Positions 41,801-46,369 of a stretch of DNA of 46,369 nt are shown in pieces. The DNA is from Yoonia sp. (GTDB lineage: Bacteria > Pseudomonadota > Alphaproteobacteria > Rhodobacterales > Rhodobacteraceae). The first letter of the stretch is position 1. The number at the start of each line of letters is the position of its first letter. The notes beneath the pieces were generated by a model, which was not told where the DNA came from, did no database searches, and saw only the letters and a list, made by a program, of their open reading frames with translations. The stretch is from assembly GCF_017854565.1 (NCBI RefSeq), contig NZ_JAFMHJ010000027.1, positions 1-46,369 of the forward strand. The letters run 5' to 3'. A program made the translations under genes and the position numbers.

Positions 41801-42787
41801 GCGTCCTTGTCGACCCCGACCGTGTTCGGCGCACCAGACATCGTGCTAATGGACTTGCCGCAGCTGCGCGAGGATCAGCCTGCGCACCGGCCCTTTGTCG
41901 CGGCCCATGCAAAGCCATGGCCGGGTGAAATCGCCGTCTATCGCAGCGCCGCGACAGACGGATTTGCCCTGCTGACCACCTTCAGCTCGCGAGCGCGCAT
42001 GGGCGTGTTGGCGGCCGACTTCTTTGCCGGGCCGGTGTCGCGGTTCGATCTGGGCAATGCGCTGGTGGTCGATCTCTATTCCGGCACGCTGGAAAGCGTC
42101 ACGGACATCACCTTGCTGGGTGGGGCCAATGCGCTGGCCGTCGAGACCGGCGCAGGGCAGTGGGAGATCGTCCAAGCAGGCGTTGCAGAACTTATCGCAC
42201 CGGGGCGCTATCAGCTGACCCGATTGCTGCGTGGCCAGCGCGGCACGGAAGGCGCGGTCGCTGGAATGGTGGCAAGCGGCGCCCGCGTCGTTGTTCTCGA
42301 CACAACCGTGGCACCGTTGCCCATCAGCGAGGCCGATCTGGGTCTGCCATGGAACTGGCGTATCGGCCCAGCTTCCAAGCCGGTCAGTGACGAGACCTTT
42401 GTTGCCGCAACCTTCACGCCCGAGGGCGCTGGGCTGCGGCCGTTTTCGGTCGCACATGTCGAACAGCCGTGGCGCACCGCCCGCAGCGCGGGCGATCTGA
42501 CGATCCGATGGACGCGTCGGTCGCGATCCCTTTCCGCCGACACCTGGGGCGCGGGCGATGTGCCCTTGGCCGAGGACTTTGAAGCTTACGCGCTCGACAT
42601 TCTGGACGGGTCAGTTGTCAAGCGATCCTTGACGACTGCCACGACCAGCGTCCTCTACACCGCCGCCCAGCAGACCGCCGACTGGGGCGCGCCCCTCGGT
42701 CCCGGCCAATCTCTTGCAATCCGCATCTACCAGCTCTCGGCACTGATCGGCCGAGGCGCTGGGCGACCCGTCACGCTAACCTTCTGA
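38816..42787 (+). CDS. Baseplate megatron/host specificity protein (GTA gp15-like)
   Basis: This very large tail tip protein of 1323 residues, like GTA gp15 and lambda gpJ, forms the central hub and presents receptor-binding parts. It starts with a glycine-rich hydrophobic segment (SAIGGSIGGTLLGVSAFTIG). A TIM-barrel glycoside-hydrolase-like domain occupies about 300-760 (AYANASTS-type linkers, then IGSEMPGL, YASDWSEYFGHHPADGSGDV and IGIDNYMPLSDWRDG). A phage-tail-3 domain follows (about 840-1060), then beta-rich C-terminal modules with LTRLLRGQRGTEGAV. It cradles the tail end and contacts the cell surface. The N-terminal segment is typical of the family and need not be a signal peptide. Confidence 0.94.
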   Translation: MATLVLGAVGSAIGGSIGGTLLGVSAFTIGGFIGSTIGSVVDNWIVSSLAPAQRIEGARLDSLRITSSTEGAVIPRLFGRMRIGGNIIWATDFREEVNTTSQGGGKGSGPKVTTTEYLYYASFAVALCEGEITGIGRVWADGKPMDMTGVTWRWYPGDEAQAPDPFISAKMGATNTPAYRGTAYVVFEELNLSAFGNRLPQISFEVFRPLADPDTAEGLVKAVTMIPASGEFTYATAPVKKTAGAGGATVAENLNAITDTADMVVALDRLQSLAPAVESVSLVVAWFGDDLRAGNCKVRPGVEVAAKTTTPSPWSVNGVARADAFLVSRDAENRPVYGGTPADFAVVQAIQEMKDRGLRVTFYPFILMDVPPGNTKPNPYSANASTSGQPTFPWRGRITCSPAAGFSGSVDKTATAATQVAALFGTAAPANFTVSGETVDWTGPIGEWGLRRMILHYAHLCKAAGGVDAFLIGSEMPGLTTIRSGGSTYPAVTAFKALAADVRTILGAGPKIGYASDWSEYFGHHPADGSGDVFFHLDPLWSDANIDLIGIDNYMPLSDWRDGFDHADAALAPAIYDRDYLQSNITGGEGFDWFYAIALDRTAQNRTPIMDGAAAKPWVFRFKDLRAWWQNPHFNRPGGVESAMPTAWVPQSKPIWFTELGCPAIDRGTNQPNVFFDPKSSESFTPYFSRGWRDDAIQRAYLEATYLFWGAAANNPVSSVYGNQMVHVPECAAWTWDARPYPFFPGLTDVWTDGPNWRLGHWLTGRLGAVSLAALVRHLCLRAGMPEDQIDVSGLWGAVEGYVISALEAPRASISTLARHFGLDAVESEGRIKFLMRGRIASAIVTPDSMVAPSSAQGDVMELTRAQETELPQALKWQVARADEDYDAAQVEARRITVDTTRIASEAFPMVIPPEEAERRCRRALMEAWVGRESAVFRLPPSRLALDPCDVILLDHDGRLTEMRLVSIADSDLRSIDAVRQDRAVYDLPPGEPRPASLSTPTVFGAPDIVLMDLPQLREDQPAHRPFVAAHAKPWPGEIAVYRSAATDGFALLTTFSSRARMGVLAADFFAGPVSRFDLGNALVVDLYSGTLESVTDITLLGGANALAVETGAGQWEIVQAGVAELIAPGRYQLTRLLRGQRGTEGAVAGMVASGARVVVLDTTVAPLPISEADLGLPWNWRIGPASKPVSDETFVAATFTPEGAGLRPFSVAHVEQPWRTARSAGDLTIRWTRRSRSLSADTWGAGDVPLAEDFEAYALDILDGSVVKRSLTTATTSVLYTAAQQTADWGAPLGPGQSLAIRIYQLSALIGRGAGRPVTLTF

Positions 42788-42797
42788 AAGCAGAATC

Positions 42798-44723
42798 ATG
42801 TCCGATTTAACCACCCACCTCCTGCTGCCCTATATCCTGGCATCGCAGGCGCAAAAGCATGTCACCCACAACGAGGCGCTGCGCCTGCTGGACGCCATGG
42901 TGCAGCTGTCAGTGCTGGACCGCACGCGCACCGCCCCATCTGCCAGCCCGACCGACGGCGACCGGCATATTGTGGCGTCTGGGGCGACAGGTCTGTGGGC
43001 TGGCTGGGACTTGAACGTGGCCTTCTGGGTCGATGGCGTCTGGATGCAGCTGGTGCCGCGCCCGGGCTGGCTGGCATGGATCGCGGCAGAACAGATGTTT
43101 CTGGTCTGGAACGGCAGCGCCTGGGATCCGGTTGGCGAACCGGTGGATGTTCCTGACAGCGTCTTCAGCCTCGTAAACACCGCCGATCCGACAAAGCGGG
43201 CGACATTCTCGCTGTCGGGGATCAGCACCGGGACAACCCGCACCTTCACGCTGCCGAACACCTCGTCGGAACTGGCGATCCTCGCTGGCACCCAGACGTT
43301 CAGCGGCAACAAGACCTTCTCCGGCACACTGACGGTGTCGGGCACCGTCACAATCTCGGCGGCCAGCGCATCGATCGGCACGGCGACGACAACCGCCACC
43401 TACGGCATGGGCACAGGAGCCACGACGACCGGCGTCACCAAAACCTTGAACCTCGGCACTGGCGGTGCGAGTGGGTCCACGACCGTGGTAAATGTCGGGT
43501 CCGCGATTGCGGGGGCAGGCGGCACCACGGTGATCAACACGCCCATAGTCACCTTCGCGAATAGCGTGGCGCAGGTCGGCATGCCCCAGGCAAACCTCAC
43601 TGCGCAATTGCTGGGCCTCGGCGGGGCGACCGCTGACAGCTACAACCGTTTGTCGATGAATACCCCTGCGGTGCTGCTGAACAACGCCGGTGCCGGGATC
43701 GAGGCCACCGTCAACAAGGCCGCCGCCGGGAATGATGCGGCCTTCGCCTTCAAGACCGGGTTTTCGGCGCGGGCGCTGATCGGCCTTCTCGGCAACGACG
43801 ATTTCAGTTTCAAGGTCAGCCCGAACGGATCGACCTTCTTTGATGCGATCCGGATCGACCGGACCTCGGGCCGGGTTGAACTGCCCGAACCATTGGTGAT
43901 CCCCGCCCTACCCGCCGCCCCGGACCCTCCGCCTGCGGGAAAGCTTGCCGTTTATGCCCGTGACCGCGCAGGGGCCGGGTGGCTGGATGTGCAGCGGCCC
44001 TCGGGGCGGTTCTTTCCTCTGCAACCGCATTTCGGGGTCAACCGGATCGCGACTTGGGCGCCCTCGACCGGCACAACGGTCAACACCAATGGCATGCCGC
44101 GCACGGCAGTCGGCACCGTGGCTACACCGACGCTGGCGACCACCAACCTCTCCACCAGCATGCGCCGTTGGCGCGTGACCAGTGCAGCAACGGCTGACGC
44201 GGTGGCCGAAGAACGCTCCGCAGGCTGGGTCTGCTGGCGTGGCAATGCCGATGGCTTGGGCGGGTGGAACTACGTCAACCGCCTCTCGCTGACCGCGCTG
44301 CAGGCCACCGGCATGGGCTTTTTCGGGCTCTATGGGTCGACTGCGGCACTGGCCACCACGCTGACGTTAGCCGCAACGGCCAACTGCATCGGGATCGGCT
44401 TCCAGCGCGGCACCCACACCAACTGGCAGCTGGTGCATAACGATGGCACCGGTGCACCGAGCCTGATCGATCTGGGCGCGAGCTTCCCGGTCAACAGCCT
44501 GACCAACGTTCTGACGCTCTACATCGCAGCAGCCCCGAACGGATCAGACATCGGCGTGCGGGTGGTCGAGGAGGTCAGCGGCGCGGCCGCCGAGTTTACC
44601 GTCACCAGTGACATGCCCGCCGCCACCCAGCTTCTGAGCCCGCGCAATTACATGAATAACGGCGCGACGGCGGCCGCCGTCGCCTACGACTGCTCCGGCG
44701 TCTACGTCGAGACGGATTATTGA
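42798..44723 (+). CDS. DUF2793 tail fibre-like protein
   Basis: This 641-residue protein has an N-terminal DUF2793 domain (about 1-115: LLLPYILASQAQKHVTHNEA, LRLLDAMVQLSVLDR, GVWMQLVPRPGWLAWI) that anchors to the baseplate. A repetitive Thr/Gly/Ser-rich shaft follows (about 120-270, TFSGNKTFSGTLTVSGTVTI) that looks like a trimeric beta fibre. The C-terminal part (about 400-641) is probably the receptor-binding tip. In rhodobacteral phages this family forms tail fibres. It follows the megatron gene by 10 nt. Confidence 0.87.
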   Translation: MSDLTTHLLLPYILASQAQKHVTHNEALRLLDAMVQLSVLDRTRTAPSASPTDGDRHIVASGATGLWAGWDLNVAFWVDGVWMQLVPRPGWLAWIAAEQMFLVWNGSAWDPVGEPVDVPDSVFSLVNTADPTKRATFSLSGISTGTTRTFTLPNTSSELAILAGTQTFSGNKTFSGTLTVSGTVTISAASASIGTATTTATYGMGTGATTTGVTKTLNLGTGGASGSTTVVNVGSAIAGAGGTTVINTPIVTFANSVAQVGMPQANLTAQLLGLGGATADSYNRLSMNTPAVLLNNAGAGIEATVNKAAAGNDAAFAFKTGFSARALIGLLGNDDFSFKVSPNGSTFFDAIRIDRTSGRVELPEPLVIPALPAAPDPPPAGKLAVYARDRAGAGWLDVQRPSGRFFPLQPHFGVNRIATWAPSTGTTVNTNGMPRTAVGTVATPTLATTNLSTSMRRWRVTSAATADAVAEERSAGWVCWRGNADGLGGWNYVNRLSLTALQATGMGFFGLYGSTAALATTLTLAATANCIGIGFQRGTHTNWQLVHNDGTGAPSLIDLGASFPVNSLTNVLTLYIAAAPNGSDIGVRVVEEVSGAAAEFTVTSDMPAATQLLSPRNYMNNGATAAAVAYDCSGVYVETDY

Positions 44724-44734
44724 GGGATATCATC

Positions 44735-45043
44735 ATGACAGAACGAACCACCCTGTTGCAGGAGGTCGGCGCGGCCTTCCGCGACAACGGATTGACCGCC
44801 GCCATCACCGCACTGATCGGCGGCTTCATCGCGCTCCTGGCCGCCGTCACGCGCCGCGCTTTCACCAATGACGCGATGCTTGTCCGGCTGGACCGGGAGT
44901 TGCTGGCCGAGCGTGACCGCGTGGACCGCCAGCGCGCTGAAGACCGCAAAGGCGACGCCGACCGGCTGGAGCGCATCGAGACAGACATCCGCGCGATGCG
45001 CGATCTGATGTTCGAGGCGTTCCAGCGCGGCCGCACCGACTGA
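44735..45043 (+). CDS. Small membrane protein, possible holin
   Basis: This 102-residue protein has one hydrophobic segment (about 23-42: AAITALIGGFIALLAAV) after a short polar N-terminus, then a highly charged coiled-coil tail (RLDRELLAERDRVDRQRAED, then RKGDADRLERIETDIR). Size, single membrane helix and position directly before the endolysin suggest a holin or lysis accessory. ATG 44735 has AGGGAT upstream; a TTG at 44720 is less likely. A terminator-like hairpin follows its stop. Function is inferred from context. Confidence 0.65.
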   Translation: MTERTTLLQEVGAAFRDNGLTAAITALIGGFIALLAAVTRRAFTNDAMLVRLDRELLAERDRVDRQRAEDRKGDADRLERIETDIRAMRDLMFEAFQRGRTD

Positions 45044-45078
45044 CGATCCCCCAAGACCACCACTGAACCTGTTCCCCA

Positions 45079-45099
45079 CCCGCCCCAGAGGCGGGTTTT
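45079..45099 (+). terminator. Rho-independent terminator
   Basis: CCCGCC pairs with GGCGGG around CCAGA, followed by TTTTG. It stands between the small membrane protein and the endolysin gene and may reduce or uncouple expression of the lysis genes. Confidence 0.6.
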
Positions 45100-45118
45100 G
45101 CATTTCTGGAGACCCATC

Positions 45119-45793
45119 ATGCCGACCACGACCTATGCCCATTTCCGCGATGTACCCGAAAGCGCGTGGCGCTGGTCCAGCTTTTCCCCGGCCGAGATCG
45201 CCTGCCGCGGCACCGGGGCGATCAAGATCAACACCGAAGCGATGGATAAGCTGCAATCCCTGCGCAACCGTCTCGGCAAGCCGCTGATCGTTCGGTCGGG
45301 CTATCGCAGCCCCAGCCACAACCGCGCCGTCGGCGGGGCCCCGGCCTCCAAGCACATGCAGGGCACGGCATTTGATATCGCCATGTCGAACCACGATCCG
45401 GTGGCGTTCGCCGAAGCCGCCCGCGCTGTCGGTTTCCTCGGCTTCGGCACCTATCCCCGCTCGAGCTTCATGCACATCGACCTCGGCCCCGCACGCAGCT
45501 GGGGCGAACCCTTCGCTCCCCGCGCCACGCCCTTTGTGCCGGAAACCCAGCCAGCTCGTGAGGTGCTCGCCGACAGCCGCACCCTGAAAGGCGGCGGGGC
45601 CGCAGGCATCGCCACGGTCGGCGCCGCCGGTGTTGAAGTGGTGCAAGACGTACTTGCGGAAACCCAAACAGCCATCCTGCCCCTGGTGCCCTATCTCGAT
45701 ACCCTGCGCTGGGTGTTCATCGCAGTGGCACTGATAGGCATCGCCGTCTCCATCCACGCCCGGATCGATGACTGGAAACGGGGCCAGCGCTAA
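45119..45793 (+). CDS. Endolysin, M15-type D,D-peptidase with C-terminal membrane segment
   Basis: This 224-residue protein has a peptidase M15_3 domain (about 1-130) with zinc ligands His79 and Asp86 in ASKHMQGTAFDIAM and His119 in FMHIDLGPARSW, which fits a peptidoglycan D-Ala-D-Ala or endopeptidase. A linker with Pro, Ala and Thr follows, then a C-terminal transmembrane helix (about 195-215: WVFIAVALIGIAVSI). A membrane-anchored endolysin of this sort is seen in GTA and rhodobacteral phages. ATG 45119 is preceded by TGGAGA. Its stop overlaps the next start (TAATG). Confidence 0.88.
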   Translation: MPTTTYAHFRDVPESAWRWSSFSPAEIACRGTGAIKINTEAMDKLQSLRNRLGKPLIVRSGYRSPSHNRAVGGAPASKHMQGTAFDIAMSNHDPVAFAEAARAVGFLGFGTYPRSSFMHIDLGPARSWGEPFAPRATPFVPETQPAREVLADSRTLKGGGAAGIATVGAAGVEVVQDVLAETQTAILPLVPYLDTLRWVFIAVALIGIAVSIHARIDDWKRGQR

Positions 45794-46044
45794 TGAGTTG
45801 GATCACCGCAAGCCTCGCCAGCGGCCCAGCGCGCAAAGCGTTGGGCCTTTTGCTGGCCGCCCTCACCATCGCCTTGTTCCTGCTGAACCTCCGCCGCGCC
45901 GGTGAACGCGCCGGGCGGCTGGCCGAGCGACTTTCAACATCGGAGAGAACCCATGAAGTCCAACGCCAGATGCTGGACGCTGCCAGCCGCCGCCCCGCTG
46001 ATCGCGATGCTTTGGCTCAGCGCATGCGCGATGGGCAATTTTGA
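45793..46044 (+). CDS. Inner-membrane spanin-like protein (Rz-like)
   Basis: This 83-residue protein has one N-terminal membrane helix (about 15-33: ALGLLLAALTIALFLLNL) and then a charged helical periplasmic part (RRAGERAGRLAERLSTSERT, HEVQRQMLDAASRR). A type II single-pass protein with a coiled-coil tail, right after the endolysin, fits an i-spanin. A lipoprotein gene starts within its 3' third in another frame, the classic nested Rz/Rz1 arrangement. Confidence 0.72.
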   Translation: MSWITASLASGPARKALGLLLAALTIALFLLNLRRAGERAGRLAERLSTSERTHEVQRQMLDAASRRPADRDALAQRMRDGQF

Positions 46045-46198
46045 CCCACGGCCAACTTGCCCACCCGTGGTGGAATACAGCGTGGCGGATCAAGACGTTG
46101 CTGCAGCCGAGATCGAAGCGCTGCCAGAAGGTGCGGTCGTGATCAGGATGCTCAGCGATTATGCCGTATTGCGCGACCAGGCGCGGGCGTGCCGGTGA
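45953..46198 (+). CDS. Outer-membrane spanin-like lipoprotein (Rz1-like)
   Basis: This 81-residue protein has an N-terminal signal with a lipobox (LIAMLWLSAC, Cys at about residue 26). The mature part contains Pro residues (FDPRPTCPPV) and a short acidic helix. It overlaps the inner spanin gene by 92 nt in a different frame. ATG 45953 has GGAGAG upstream. The pair would join inner and outer membranes and disrupt the outer membrane at lysis. This is the last phage gene that I can support in the window. Confidence 0.72.
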   Translation: MKSNARCWTLPAAAPLIAMLWLSACAMGNFDPRPTCPPVVEYSVADQDVAAAEIEALPEGAVVIRMLSDYAVLRDQARACR

Positions 46199-46369
46199 AG
46201 CACCGCGCGGGCCATACATTGCTGGAGGTCCAACACGTCTTAACGGCCGCATGACAGACGTGAAGGGCGGACACCGGACCTTCGCTGCACCCTGCACGAA
46301 CAACCGAGATGCGGACTTAGTTGCCATTCAAGTGATCCAAACCAACGTCGGCTCTAGGATCTTTCATAC

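Overview
The window comes from a GC-rich alphaproteobacterium, most likely of the Rhodobacterales (Paracoccus/Rhodobacter/roseobacter type). The evidence is the tail proteins shared with the Rhodobacter gene transfer agent (DUF2460, DUF2163, NlpC/P60 and megatron families), the DUF2793 tail fibre, the DUF3489 and DUF6900-like accessory proteins, and the overall codon usage. Most of the window (about 5.9-46.2 kb) is one prophage of siphovirus type. Its right end and second attachment site are not visible.

Left flank (1-5.9 kb): the C-terminal part of a large serine recombinase runs into a 46-nt piece of the 3' half of tRNA-fMet, a likely attachment-site scar. Next is a clearly AT-richer, leftward three-gene operon: a Ser/Thr protein kinase, a small UvrD-like SF1 helicase and a protein I do not recognise. 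It looks like a defence operon, and I cannot match it to a named system. Two fused, broken transposase remnants (IS481-like and IS1182-like) separate it from the phage integrase.

Phage early region (6.0-10.95 kb): tyrosine integrase, a convergent unknown regulator-like gene, and a tightly overlapping rightward operon (excisionase-like HTH, small unknown, VRR-NUC nuclease, winged-helix replication-like protein carrying internal inverted repeats, unknown). A 52-nt element (7-nt and 28-nt identical blocks at identical spacing) lies upstream of both the integrase and the HTH gene.

Cargo island (11.2-19.6 kb): an AIPR family protein faces a leftward six-gene operon: DNA cytosine methyltransferase, Vsr endonuclease, GHKL (MORC/MutL-like) ATPase, HNH nuclease, SNF2 ATPase and a stand-alone EcoRII N-terminal-type DNA-binding protein. 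This reads as a multi-subunit, ATP-dependent restriction-modification system.

Phage late region (20.4-46.2 kb): ParB-DNA methyltransferase fusion, a small leftward accessory cluster, then a lambda-like head module (Nu1/GpA terminase, portal, S49 protease with a probable nested scaffold, gpD, gpE, connector). An abortive-infection-type gene sits in reverse orientation between the neck and tail genes. The tail module has a classic -1 frameshift site in the tail chaperone gene, followed by tape measure, GTA-like baseplate genes, fibre, and lysis genes with overlapping spanins.

The prophage therefore carries at least two, possibly three, separate cargo loci that look anti-phage, placed between its conserved modules.
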